Shown here piece by piece: positions 22,301-33,239 of a DNA stretch of 64,000 bases (positions are counted from its first letter, which is position 1; each line of letters begins with the position of its first letter). Where the stretch lies: positions 1,493,001 to 1,557,000 of the forward strand of contig NC_134838.1 of the NCBI RefSeq assembly GCF_965363235.1, given 5' to 3'. This stretch comes from Mytilus galloprovincialis. Lineage: Eukaryota; Mollusca; Bivalvia; Mytilida; Mytilidae. The notes below the pieces were generated by a model. The model was not told the DNA's origin. It was given only the letters and a program-made list of their open reading frames with translations, and searched no databases. A program made the translations under genes and the position numbers.

Positions 22301-25300
22301 TCTGTCTTCAAAACTGACAGATAATTTTCTTTTAAATTCATATGTTGTATTTGATTGGTCAATAATAAAGAGACAAATATTTTCTTTGAAGATGGTCAAA
22401 TGTAACAACTTATGCTATGATTTATTTGATTTGAGTGATATCTTATTTTTGTAAACTATTGTACTTTCAGCCTACACTGGGAACAAATCCTTTAAGTTTG
22501 GCTGTACCTGCTAAAGACAATGATAGTTTTGTGTTAGATATGGCCACCACTACTGTAGCTCTTGGTAAAGTATGTTGGTTTGGTTTGTATGTTTTGTGTT
22601 AGACATGGCCACCACTACTGTAGCTCTTGGTAAAGTATGTTGGTTTGGTTTGTATGTTTTGGTGTTAGATATGGCCACCACTACTGTAGCTCTTGGTAAA
22701 GTATGTTGGTTTGGTCTGTATGTTTTGTGTTAGATATGGCCACCACTACTGTAGCTCTTGGTAAAGTATGTTGGTTTTGTTTGTATGTTTTGTGTTAGAC
22801 ATGGCCACCACCACTGTAGCTCTTGGTAAAGTATGTTGGTTTGGTTTGTATGTTTTGTGTTAGATATGGCCACCACTACTGTAGCTCTTGGTAAAGTATG
22901 TTGGTTTGGTTTGTATGTTTTGTGTTAGATATGGCCACCACTACTGTAGCTCTTTGTAAAGTATGTTGGTTTGGTTTGTATGTTTTGTGTTAGATATGGC
23001 CACCACTACTGTAGCTCTTGGTAAAGTATGTTGGTTTGGTTTGTATGTTTTGTGTTAGACCTGGCCACCACTACTGTAGCTCTTGGTAAAGTATGTTGAT
23101 TTGGTTTGTATGTTTTGTGTTAGATATGGCCACCACTACTGTAGCTCTTGGTAAAGTATGTTGGTTTGGTCTGTATGTTTTGTGTTAGATATGGCCACCA
23201 CTACTGTAGCTCTTGGTAAAGTATGTTGGTTTGGTTTGCATGTTTTGTGTTAGATATGGCCACCACTACTGTAGCTCTTGGTAAAGTATGTTGGTTTGGT
23301 TTGTATGTTTAGGTGTTATCCTTTACTTTGTGTTAGATATGGCCACCACTACTGTAGCTCTTGGTAAAGTATGTTGGTTTGGTTTGTATGTTTTGTGTTA
23401 GATATGGCCACCACTACTGTAGCTCTTGGTAAAGTATGTTGGTTTGGTTTGTATGTTTTGTGTTAGATATGGCCACCACTACTGTATCTCTTGGTAAAGT
23501 ATGTTGGTTTGGTTTGTATGTTTTGTGTTAGATATGGCCACCACTACTGTAGCTCTTGGTAAAGTATGTTGGTTTGGTTTGTATGTTTTGTGTTAGATAT
23601 GGCCACCACTACTGTAGCTCTTGGTAAAGTATGTTGGTTTGGTTTGTATGTTTTGTGTTAGACATGGCCACCACTACTGTAGCTCTTGGTAAAGTATGTT
23701 GGTTTGGTTTGTATGTTTTGTGTTAGACCTGGCCACCACTACTGTAGCTCTTGGTAAAGTATGTTGGTTTTGTTTGTATGTTTTGTGTTAGATATGGCCA
23801 CCACTACTGTAGCTCTTGGTAAAGTATGTTGGTTTGGTTTGTATGTTTTGTGTTAGATATGGCCACCACTACTGTAGCTCTTGGTAAAGTATGTTGGTTT
23901 TGTTTGTATGTTTTGTGTTAGATATGGCCACCACTACTGTAGCTCTTGGTAAAGTATGTTGGTTTGGTTTGCATGTTTTGGTGTTATCCTTTATTTGGTT
24001 TTATTCTTCTTCAATCCTCTTTCACAACATAAAAGATGAGATGTATGCAAGTGAAGGCAGTAGCTGTTCATCAGAAACTACTGAAATGTAGTTCATGCCA
24101 TTTACAACAATTCTTTGGAGAAAAAGATTAACTGAAATTATGAATGCAAATTTTTATTCTTGTAAAGCTGATACTTTTAATGTTCTCCCAATATATGTCA
24201 TATAGCATCCTGGTAAATAGGGAAATTTGAAATACCATCTTGTTTCTAAAAATTATAACATCACATCAATTATGCAACCTATAAAAAAATGTATGGAATT
24301 GACTTTCAATCCTGCTTACAAATACATTGTACAATAAAATAACTTCTATATATTTTGCATGATTAATAACCTTTTTAAAACCACTGTTTTATTAATTATT
24401 TTCAATTTACTTTATTAACCAGTAGACTCTTGTTAAACATTCTAGAGACACTTGAAATAGAATTTTTATATTGTTAATTTCCTAACTTTTGGACTAAAAA
24501 TAATATTGCTAGGGTATCTTAGTAGTTGAGAAAATTTATAACAATAAGAGATTAATAGTTGACTTGTTGCAGTTTTGATAATTTCACCTATGATTATTTA
24601 AGGTAGATCATAAGTAAATGTTTTTTGAGACAGAATTTTCTTATACTTAGCCAGAATGAAGATTTAAATATGCTCTTTTCAAAAATATAATAAAAAGTAG
24701 GGGTCACCGTGCTATTTTTCAAGCTATGAGTCGTTCAAAATTGCCTAAATTTGGTTAGATTGTTCATGGAAAAACTCATTTGTGTGCATAAAAAAAAATC
24801 TATGAGATAGAATTTTGAAATAAATTGTGAAAAGATAGGTTTTATAATATGTTTTAAGAAAATAAAATGAAAAAATGGTGTCACCGAACTCGTTTTCTTG
24901 CTACAAGTAAAAAGAAAAAAAATCCCTATCTGTCCAGTATAAATTTTTTACTCAAAGAGTTATCTTCCCTTTAATGGCTCGTTTGAAAAAAATGATTTTA
25001 ACAGCAAAAAAAAATATATTTGTTGAAATATTTTTAATTATACAATAAGTTGCCAAGTTTTCTGTATATTATTGAACAGTCTAACCATTAAATTGCAAAT
25101 CTGTCTCCAAATTTGCAGATTTAGGCAAATAACTAGACCGATTATTTACTCTGATTGTTCAATCCAAGATGGCGGTATACCATGAATCTACCTTAAGACA
25201 ATTTTGTATAAAAAGAAAATGTTTACCATGGAAATATTATATTTTGAAAATTTCAATAATTTTAGTTCTCCTTGTAGATTGAGTTACATGACAGGAAACA

Positions 25301-28300
25301 GATCTCAATACCAGATGGTTGGGGCGTTGACAGTCAAGGAAAGGTAATTTATACTTTCATTTCCAGGTGGCAGCACTCATTCTTCTTCTGAACTGGCTAA
25401 ATTTTGCTGTCAGTATATGTTTATTGTTGAAGATCATTAGTTGACTTCCAAAGGTCTTTTCCAATGTTTTCTTGTGTATTTGCTGTCCCAATAATGTCTA
25501 ATATCTTGATGAATATTATAGATGGACAATATCTGGCATGGCTAAAGTGTTTAGAAAGTTCAAATCTACTTACTGTCAATTTTTAACAAAAGTATCAGAC
25601 AACCTCTAAAGGAGGAATACAGTCGAACCTCGTTGTCTCGAAGTCAAAGGGACCGGACCAGAGTATTCGACTCATCCGAGGTCGAGTGTGTCGTCATAAA
25701 TTTTGAATGCATGAAATACGGTATGAGATTTGTGTAAACTAGATACAATGAACAGTGTGCTTTATTTTATTCTCAATATGACACTGTATGATTGTGTATT
25801 CAATCTTCATTTTTGGTCCTTCGTAATAATTTAAAACACAAGTACAGATACAAATCATGCACAAATAAAATCAATAGTCTACACAAATATTTACAAAGGT
25901 CAGTCGCTATAAAATATGAAATCACTCGCACCACGAAATAAGTTCTGAACGGTCTCTGATGAGGTCATCTGCTCAACATTAAATTATCATGAACTTATTA
26001 TATATTGTCCTAATCCTTTTATCTATGGTAATTTATGAGTTTTAAATCTAACGATTCATTTTATCTCGGCTTGGGTCAATTAAATTTTGTTTCGTTTTAT
26101 CTCAGTTAAAAAATGTTCAACACACTAACATTCCCCTTGAACGATCAACAAAGGTGTTAATTAGCGGTCACTATAAACATGTCATTTTAACTGTTATACA
26201 AACAAGTATGTTTATTCAGCTTTAATCTCTTTTGAAAATGATTAGTTGACATAAGAAATACATCCGATTTGAATTTTTATGATTAGGGGTGCATCTTTCG
26301 AAAATTCTTACTTTCGAAGTTCGAGACATCAGGGTCAATTTCCATTATTTTACTTCGACGGGACTATAAAATTTACTCGACTTAACCGAGTATTCAAATC
26401 AACCAAGTTCGACTCATCAGAGGTAATTATGCATTGATCAAACGGGAATTTTACGGGGACCGAGAAATTACTTCGACTCATCGGAGATTTCGACACAACC
26501 GAGTTCGACACAACAAGGTTCGACTGTAAATATAAAGTGAGGATGTACTAATGTTTTTGTATTTTAGGCTATTATCTTGATTTTCAATGATGATCATTAC
26601 CCATTTTTGTTAGAAACAGAAAAACTGTAAACAGAAAAAAATGATTGCTATAATCTACTAAAAAGTCTGAATAACAGAAATCCTCAGTAATTTCCAATAT
26701 AAGTTATTGCCTTTTAATGACCTTTTTTGTTGTTGAGTGTTTGAGGTTTTGATGAAAATTGTAACAGATTACTTTTAACAGATGTGTAATGTTGCTTAAC
26801 CAGTCATAGAAGCTATTGGACAGATGCCTTTAGGAGGATCAGAAAATTATAACACATATTCTAATTGTTTCTTTTAACAGATGTGTAATGTTGCTAAACC
26901 AGTCATAGAAGCTGGTGGACTGATGCCTTTAGGAGGATCAGAAATGACAGGTCAGTGACAAATTATATATACATAGTGTTTATTCCAAATTGTGGGAAAA
27001 AATCATTTGCTCTCATGTTCTCAACTCAGATGGACAAAAATGAAAAGACTATGTCAAAGAAAAGAACTGGGAAACAATTTTGAATAAAGGATAAAGAAAA
27101 CTGATATGAAATATTTCAATTAAAATTTAACATTTGATAAATAGTGGTGAACAAATTATTTATCTCTGTATAGGTGTAAGTGCTACTTAGAGTATAGCCC
27201 AAATTAAATACATATTTTAGACAAAAATATGTTGTTGTAATATGAATATTAACCATGAATATTAACCCTGCTTTGCACTGGACTGGCACATAGAGCATGA
27301 ATTTTAATTTTGTAGTTCACAAAATAACAATTCATAGGAATACATGTTTCTGACTCAAAGCAAACTGGTCTTTGGTCTTACCTTCTAATGCTGTTTGTTT
27401 AGTGGAAAAACAGTGAATACAAATTTTAAAAGTCTTTGGTTTGACGACCCCAGGCTCAACCCACAACCTTCAGCATAGGAGGCAACACTAGACCACTGAT
27501 GCTGTGTAATTCTAGAAGATTACAGCCTTTTCTTTATGGTCAATCTGTATTTGGTCTCTTTTTATGAAATTACTTATGGTCCACTTCATTTTATAAGGCA
27601 AAAACTTACATCCATACACACATGTTACTTATATGGTCCACTTCATTTTATAAGGCAAAAACTTACATCCATACACACATGTTACTTATATATTCCACAT
27701 CATTTCACAATTAATGCAGTAACTTATATCATCCATATAAACTCTTTAACAGGTGGATATAAAGGTTATGGATTAGCCATGTTGGTAGAAATATTTTGTG
27801 GGATATTGGCAGGATCTGATTATGGTCCAAACATAAGAAGATGGAAAAGTACAGAAAGAGTGGCCAATCTGGTTTGTAATCAGTACCCTCATATATTTTA
27901 TAAAAAAAGTAGCGGTTCTGAGGAGAATGCATTGCTCACATTGTACATGTATCTTTACAGAACACAGATTCAATCTGTATACCCGAATAACATGAAGTTT
28001 AGATTTTAGAGTTCTAGCTTCTTCAGTGCTCTTCAACTTTGTACTTTATATGAACATTTTAAATTTTATTATTCTAACACCACTGAAGAGTCTTTTGTAG
28101 ACAAAATGTGCCTCAGGTATTACTAATGTTATTTCAACTGATCCGGCAGAGCTGAAATTTCGATTTGCATAAGGACAGTTTATTTGAAGATGTGTGTGAT
28201 AAGGATGATTGTCGTTATATTATTGTTACTGATTTCTAATCACCCATCAGTGTTACCAAACAGATATTCAGAAAAGAACTAATTTTACGATAAGGGATGA

Positions 28301-31300
28301 AATAAAATATAGCATTGAAATGTGCAAGAGTTTTATTAAGTATCGGCTATAGTTTTATTCTGTTTGAAACTTTTTCTTATTGTAAGCTCTATTTTAAACG
28401 TGATTTATAAAATATATGTAATACCCAAATCAACGTCCGGTCTCTAATCGACGTCTGATCCTCAAATCGACGTCCAAAGCTGACATCACAATAAAACAAG
28501 ATTCCAAATCGACGGCCAATTGTGTCCCCTCTAATCGACTTACAATTTTAGGCTCCTCTAGTAGACCTAAACATAGTATGTGTGACAAATAAAATATATA
28601 TATATATTTTTAAATGCAAATTTACAGATCTAACATTGTTGGATTGATGTTTAGACGAGTTGTATATTTTTAAATGTATACCCATTATTTACAGGTTGTG
28701 ATATCAATTTTTTATGTAATTTAAGAGCCTATAAAAACCAATGAGAGTTGGTGTAATTGCTAATCAGACAACTATACACCAAAGTTCAAATGAAGTGGAT
28801 GTAAGCAATTGTATAGCCCTTTATCTTTATAGCTTGCTGTTCGGTGTGAGCCAAGCTCCGTGTTTAAGACTGTATTTTGACCTATAAAGGTTTTCTTTTA
28901 TAAACTGTGACTTTAAAGTTGAGTTGTCTCATTGACACTCATACCACATCTTCCTACATCTAAAGGCAACCATATGTCATTCAACAATGATAAAGACGGC
29001 AATTAAAGGCCATGGCATTTAACATGTAAAACAATTGGAACTAAAAACTAACTCATAACAAAAGAATTCCGAAAAACAAATATGCCAGACATAAACCAAT
29101 GATCACCACTCGACTACAAGCACATAACATATTTGGCTGGGTTTAACATGTTTGTGAGCGCTTAACCCTCCCCTCACCTGGAACAATGGTGTAACAGCAC
29201 AACATAAAAACATAATGCCAATTTATTTTCTATGTGTTTCACTCCAGGTGTAAACTAATGAAAATGTTGAAAAATATCTTACAGAGTTCAAATTATAATA
29301 CACTGATACTCTCAAAACAGTCGGCATCACTTCTTTATTTTGTCCATTGCTGAAGGCTGAGTGTTGCCCTATATATATGTCGTTTTTTCTTTCTTTTTTT
29401 GTTGTTGTTTGGTTCTTCTTTATGTATACTCACATGCCATTTATCAATAATATGCAAGTACATGTATAAGTGTAAGTGCAGTAATTTATTATTTATTATT
29501 TAAATGATATTGAACATCCATTAGATAAGACTACAATCAATCAGACGTCGTTTTGGAAAATCATGACGGTACATTGGACGTCGATTGTTTCATTGCTGTT
29601 GACCCAGATAACTTATGTTTTTAGGGTCAGTGTTTCATTGCTGTTGACCCAGATTGTTTTGCTCCAGGATTTGTAGACAGAATGTCAGACTTAATGGATA
29701 CTTGTAGAAATCTGACACCAGTAAGTATTTATAAAGGTATCACATTGATAGAATTATTGTATGATACTTTTTACACAAGATTTGTGCCTTAATGGCAGGC
29801 CTTACAAAAGTGAAAATGGAGGAATGAATGTGAAGCAAATTTAAGGAACCTGATGTTCAGTAGTTGTCGTTTGTTTATGCAGTTTATAGGTGTTTCTCAT
29901 TTCCCGTTTATATAGATTAGGCCTCACGGTCATAAAACTTTCGAGCAAGATTTTTGTACTCAGACTCGAAAATCAACCAATCAAATTACTGGATTTCATG
30001 TTTCGAGCATGATTTTTGTGCTCCGAGCACTGAGCAAAGTTTTATGCCTTCAAGGCCAGATCTTTGTTTTTACTGTATGAATATTTTTACACTAGTAATT
30101 TTTGGGGCCCTTTATAGCTTGCTGTTCGGTGTGAGCCTAGGCTCCCTGTTCAAGACCATACTTAGACCTATAATGGTTTACTTATATAAGTTGCGACTTG
30201 GATGGATAGTTGTCTCGTTGGCACTCATATAACATCTTTAAAAAATATTATGTGTATCAGGAAGCTGAATTATTATATAAACTTGTCTATTTAAGTATAA
30301 AAATAAGGAGATATGGTCCAATTGCCTAGGAGACAGATACACACCAGAATTCAAATGACCTGGATTATAAGCAATTGTAGATTATGGTACAATGAGAAAT
30401 ACCCATAATATATTGGCTATGAAAAGCCCAGATAAGAAAAATGTTGGTATGAAGAGAAAAATTAGAAATGTATACCAACTTTAGAAGTGGAATCTATATG
30501 GCTATCACCTGTCTTTTTGTTCGTCTGTTGTTTCTTCAAATAATAATTTTATCACACTTTTCTCAGAAGCATATATGGTCAGCAAATTGACAGTGATATT
30601 TTTTAAGGTGTGAGCACTTTTGGATCTGTCAGTTACATACTTCTGGTTTGCCAATATTTAAAATATAAGTTTGGGTATACTAAGTATGGTTTCTTGTCAC
30701 ATACGAGGGTCGTAATGCGGGTACCTGCATGACAAAAAAACGGTAAAAATTCCTGCCAAATGATGTTAAAGGTAATTTTTTAGTGCATGAAGATAAAATG
30801 AACACTTTATTTTAGTCAATTAAAAAATCGACTGATTTTGACAAATCACATTAATTTTTTTCCAAAAATAAAGGTCATGATAATAATTTAAGACCTGTGA
30901 CGAATCACAGTAAACTTTTAACAAGTTTGACACTTATGCAACGGTAGCTGAAATTGACCGTTTTACGCCCTCATAATCTACGATTGTTTTTTAGGCTGAA
31001 GGGGAAGACGATGTAGTATTAGTGGCTGGAGATCCAGAAAGGAGACATATGAACATGTGTGATCAAAAAGGAGGCATACCTTATCATCCTAATCAAATCA
31101 AGTTTGGGGTAGGATTTTTTTATAACGACAATCTCTCACAATATGATTCCATAATTTAGAACAGTATAGTTGTCTGCCAAAAGTAACAGCTGTTTACAGT
31201 TTTTACAAAGATGCCACATTTTATCAAGTCTGCCACATTCTGTCAAGTTTGCCACATTTTTGTCAAGACTGTCACATTTTATCAAGTCTGCAACATTTTT

Positions 31301-32568
31301 GTCAAGCATGCCACATTTTGTCAAGCCTGCTACATTTTGTGAACTCTGCCACATTTTTGTCAAGTCTTGCCACATTTTGTCAAGCCTGCTACATTTTGTG
31401 AACTCTGCCACATTTTTGTCAAGCCTGCTGCATTTTGTCAAGTCTGCCACATTTTGTCAAGTCTTGCCACATTTTTTGTCAAGTCTGCCACACTTTGTCA
31501 AGCATGCCACATTTTGTCAAGTCTGCCACATTTATGTCATGGAAGCTAGACAAAGCAAGTCTCAAATATGCTGGTGTTCCTGTTGTAGTTCAAGTGTAAT
31601 AGTGTAGTTCAAGATTTTTTATAAAATTTTATACAACTTTTTTAACAGACATTTAATGATGTTTTCATATTAGAATGTGGAATAGAAAGTCCTTGAACAA
31701 ATGAATAATTTAATTTTGAGAAATTTTATTTGATTTTTTTGAAAAAAACATTCAATTATCAATATTTATGACTTTCTGTCTGTTAACTTTCTGATAAACC
31801 CTTCCCAAACACTTGAAAGTATGAGGGCTCCTGTATTGCCAGTGTTTTATATTTGCACCAATTTACAGGAAACATGAATGTGAATAATGGGGGAGGGTGG
31901 AGGGTTGGAATTTAGAGCTTCTATTTAAATCATGATGTCAATTGACTTAAAACGTTTTGTTGTATTAGACCCTGATACACTGACAAAAAAAAGATCGATC
32001 TTTGGTCCAGTGTAAACGGGTAAGATCAATCTTCAATCGGACTTAAAAAGTCTACCTATAGAAGTGGTTTAAAAAAGATAGATCTTATTTGAATCGATCT
32101 TTTTTTTTGGTGTAAACGCTTAGATCAATAGTGATCAATCTTTTTTCATGTGTTTGTTATATTTAGATAGGAAAATAAAGGTCAGACTGGTTCTTTTTAT
32201 GTTGTAGTGTAAATGCACTGGATTAAATAAGATCTGATCGATCTTGCCTGTGCAATGTAAACGGGAACTGGTCTTTTTAAGATTGATTCAACTAAAGATC
32301 GATTCAATTTCGTTGCCAGTGTAAAGGGGTCTTAGTTAAAACATATTTTATTGTTTAAATCATTGACAATAGGCTTAGACACAAGTTTTACAACTTAGAA
32401 TGTCATCTCCATTACATACAAATAATAATAACCAAACAAATTGAAAAGTGTGCATTGTGACATGCAACAGTCTATTTTTAAACAGATACTTATTATGCAG
32501 ATTTCTTTTTACAGGTTGAACTTGCTAAATCCTTGAAAGTTGAACCAATGAAAATTATAACAGACTGA
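19378..32568 (+). CDS. Malate/L-lactate dehydrogenase, Ldh_2 family, 11 coding exons
   Basis: Exons: 19378-19621, 19812-20000, 20965-21026, 21954-22007, 22471-22569, 25278-25343, 26881-26950, 27753-27871, 29625-29720, 30995-31108, 32515-32568. All are GT-AG and all phases close (1,167 nt, 388 aa plus stop), the usual family length. Diagnostic blocks: [13 protein letters not shown] (about 69-81), [14 protein letters not shown] (about 144-157), [71 protein letters not shown]. This family (type-2 malate/lactate dehydrogenase, not the Rossmann-type enzymes) oxidises 2-hydroxy acids with NAD(P)+; the exact substrate cannot be told here. The N-terminus from the ATG at 19378 is Arg/Lys-rich and could be a mitochondrial presequence. 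Introns carry many repeats; exons 5, 7 and 9 each have a nearby partial duplicate. Confidence 0.93.
20290..20662. repeat. AT-rich irregular tandem repeat in intron 2
   Basis: ACTACATATAATTACACAAT and variants (ATAACACAAT, AAATTACACAATG) recur more than a dozen times with irregular spacing. Confidence 0.85.
21425..21710. repeat. 40-bp minisatellite, seven units
   Basis: The unit begins ATTGTAGTAGATGAGGGGAG and ends GGCTCACAAACAT. The seven copies are nearly identical (one GAGAGC, one TTTAGGG variant). The monomer and its left flank (TTATGTTGTGCTGTAGCACC) also occur once, inverted, in the dispersed repeat at 29040-29215, so the array grew from inside an interspersed repeat. Confidence 0.95.
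22534..23978 (+). repeat. 65-bp minisatellite built from the end of exon 5 and its splice donor, 22 copies
   Basis: The unit begins GTGTTAGATATGGCCACCAC, runs through CTACTGTAGCTCTTGGTAAA (exon 5 end) and then GTATGTTGGTTTGGTTTGTA (donor and intron start). Counting CTCTTGGTAAAG or variants gives 22 copies, the first being the real exon end (22569). Reading on past the first donor gives an in-frame TAG within the next unit. Between copies 12 and 13 is a GGTGTTATCCTTTAC block that also follows the last copy, pointing to a block duplication of the array. Confidence 0.95.
24602..25192. mobile_element. TTAA-type MITE in intron 5
   Basis: The left end GGTAGATCA and the inverted right end GGTAGATTCATGG are flanked by TTAA at 24598-24601 and 25193-25196. 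The interior has GGGGTCACCG and GGTGTCACCG. No ORF. It resembles the satellite MITE (which starts GGTAGCACTCC after TTAA) in termini and target site. Confidence 0.7.
25620..26526. mobile_element. Tigger/pogo-like non-autonomous element in intron 6
   Basis: The ends CAGTCGAACCTCGTTGTCTC and (inverted) CAGTCGAACCTTGTTGTGTC are flanked by TA at 25618-25619 and 26527-26528, as for Tc1/mariner-pogo elements. Subterminal CGACTCATC(C/G)GAG motifs occur on both sides. 907 bp with no transposase. Confidence 0.85.
26782..26845 (+). pseudogene. Dead duplicate of dehydrogenase exon 7
   Basis: It lies 99 bp upstream of the real exon 7 (26881) with the same TTTTAACAG acceptor. It reads ATGTGTAATGTTGCTTAACC, where the real exon has GCTAAACC, so it carries an in-frame TAA. 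Its 3' end runs into AGAAAATTATAAC and lacks the GTCAGT donor. If spliced in, it would terminate the protein. Confidence 0.9.
27570..27712. repeat. About 57-bp tandem repeat, 2.5 units
   Basis: TATGGTCCACTTCATTTTAT with AAGGCAAAAACTTACATCC and ATACACACATGTTACTTATA occurs twice, plus a partial third copy (ATTCCACATCATTTCAC), just before exon 8. Confidence 0.9.
28745..28965 (+). repeat. SINE-like family B copy
   Basis: GCCCTTTATCTTTATAGCTTGCTGTTCGGTGTGAG-type sequence (the phrase TAGCTTGCTGTTCGGTGTGA recurs at 30117), ending GTTGTCTCATTGACACTCAT then ACCACATCTTC. Confidence 0.7.
29040..29215 (-). repeat. Dispersed repeat carrying the 21.4-kb minisatellite monomer
   Basis: ATGTTTGTGAGCGCTTAACC, CTCCCCTCACCTGG and GGTGTAACAGCACAACATAA are the inverted form of the left flank and unit at 21405-21470. 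Confidence 0.75.
29586..29609 (+). repeat. 24-bp duplicate of the start of exon 9
   Basis: TGTTTCATTGCTGTTGACCC plus AGAT is identical to 29631-29654 inside exon 9, 45 bp upstream of it. It lacks the GGTCAG start of the exon. Confidence 0.9.
29842..30240 (+). repeat. SINE-like family B copy interrupted by a MITE
   Basis: The 5' part at 29842-29919 (CAGTAGTTGTCGTTTGTTTATG ... region) and the 3' part at 30085-30240 (GCCCTTTATAGCTTGCTGTTC ... GTTGTCTCGTTGGCACTCAT) flank the element at 29920-30057. Confidence 0.65.
29920..30057. mobile_element. 138-bp MITE
   Basis: The left end GGCCTCACGGTCATAAAACT and the inverted right end GGCCTTGAAGGCATAAAACT match over about 26 bp with few differences. The interior holds two CGAGCA(A/T)GATTTTTGT(A/G)CTC motifs. 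Target duplication unclear. Confidence 0.6.
30702..30975. mobile_element. 274-bp MITE in intron 9
   Basis: The ends TACGAGGGTCGTAATGCGGG and (inverted) TATGAGGGCGTAAAACGGTC are related, with TA at both borders. No ORF. It ends 19 bp before exon 10. Confidence 0.6.
31205..31540. repeat. 21-23 bp minisatellite in intron 10
   Basis: GCCACATTTTGTCAAG(T/C)CTG and variants repeat about 15 times; spacing alternates with CTACATTTTGTGAACTCT. Long chance frames on both strands (for example 31170-31607) come from the repeat. Confidence 0.95.
31968..32331. mobile_element. PIF/Harbinger-like MITE
   Basis: The ends GACCCTGATACACTG and (inverted) GACCCCTTTACACTGGCAAC are flanked by TTA at 31965-31967 and 32332-32334, a 3-bp target duplication of the kind made by PIF/Harbinger. 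The interior is dense in GATC(G/A)ATCTT motifs on both strands. Confidence 0.75.
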
Positions 32569-32645
32569 ATGGACTGGATTATAACAGGATGAATGGACTG
32601 AATTATAACAGAATGAATGGACTGGATTAATATATAGAAATGAAG

Positions 32646-32651
32646 AATAAA
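32646..32651 (+). terminator. Poly(A) signal AATAAA of the dehydrogenase gene
   Basis: Canonical hexamer 78 bp after the stop codon. The short 3' UTR before it holds three imperfect ATGGACTG-ATTATAACAG units (about 32567-32625). Confidence 0.75.
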
Positions 32652-32822
32652 GATGACAACTTTAAGATTAAAAAAATAATTTGTGCAATTGATTTTCTGT
32701 GATAATGTGCTCATAACATAATGTTTACAAAAATTATAAATATAGTTAATTCAACATCTATTTTTTTTACTTTTTTATGTGAGATTTTAATCTAAATAAT
32801 GTTTTAAAATATGTATTTTGTT

Positions 32823-33056
32823 TTATCTAAATGAAATATTTCCACAATTGTATCTATAATATACACCACCTCCAAACACCTGATATCCCCATCTATAACC
32901 TGTGAGGGATCTGAAGCCTGAAGGAGTAAACATATTGGATTTGTTTTATCTAAATGAAATATTTCCAATAATGTATCTATAATATACACCACCTCCTAAC
33001 ACCTGATATCCCCATCTATAACCTGTGAGAGATCTGAAGCCTGAAGGAGTAAACAT
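32823..33056 (-). CDS. Duplicated 36-codon terminal exon-like segment (possible convergent gene end)
   Basis: Two copies (32946-33056 and 32823-32933, 123-bp offset) each encode a peptide starting MFTPSGFRSLTGYRWGYQV and ending with GGGVYYRY, two variable residues, GNISFR and a stop. The copies differ at few sites: one is silent, one L/F, and the variable pair is II/NC. Upstream of the first copy on this strand is a plausible acceptor (ACAAACACAACTCCAG). The rest of the gene is not visible in 33060-35150. Glycine/tyrosine-rich composition suggests a structural or secreted protein end, but I do not recognise it. A non-coding duplication remains possible. Confidence 0.4.
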
Positions 33057-33239
33057 GCTGGAGTTGTGTTTGTAATAAGACTAGATGTGTAAAAACAAAT
33101 TATATTTAAAAAAAAATAAAAAATCTGAAAAAATACTGTATGGAATCTATGTGTTTTCAATAACCAGAAGAACTTATTATGGAAAAATCTGTGCTGTCAT
33201 ATCATGGAAGTATTATATTGACAGGAACTCCAACAAACC

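Larger units (their letters stand above)
28426..29590. mobile_element. Candidate element with ATCGACGTC motifs
   Basis: Five TCAACGTC/TCGACGTC/TCGACGGCC-type motifs cluster at 28426-28545, and ACGTCG motifs in the opposite orientation lie at 29543-29590 (GGACGTCGATTG). Ends AATCAACGTCC and inverted CAATCGACGTCC suggest short TIRs, but I find no clear target duplication. A family B repeat (28745-28965) and another dispersed repeat (29040-29215) lie inside. Confidence 0.35.

Noticed and set aside
22534-23978. CRISPR-like or other repeat-spacer array
   Set aside because: Units are contiguous, without variable spacers, in an intron of an animal gene.
23891-24091. 66-codon frame beginning in the exon-5 minisatellite
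   Set aside because: It consists of repeated exon end and intron sequence; the real exon ends at the first donor.
31170-31607. 145-codon Cys/His-rich frame resembling zinc-finger repeats
   Set aside because: It is read-through of a 21-23 bp minisatellite in a dehydrogenase intron; frames on both strands show the same effect.
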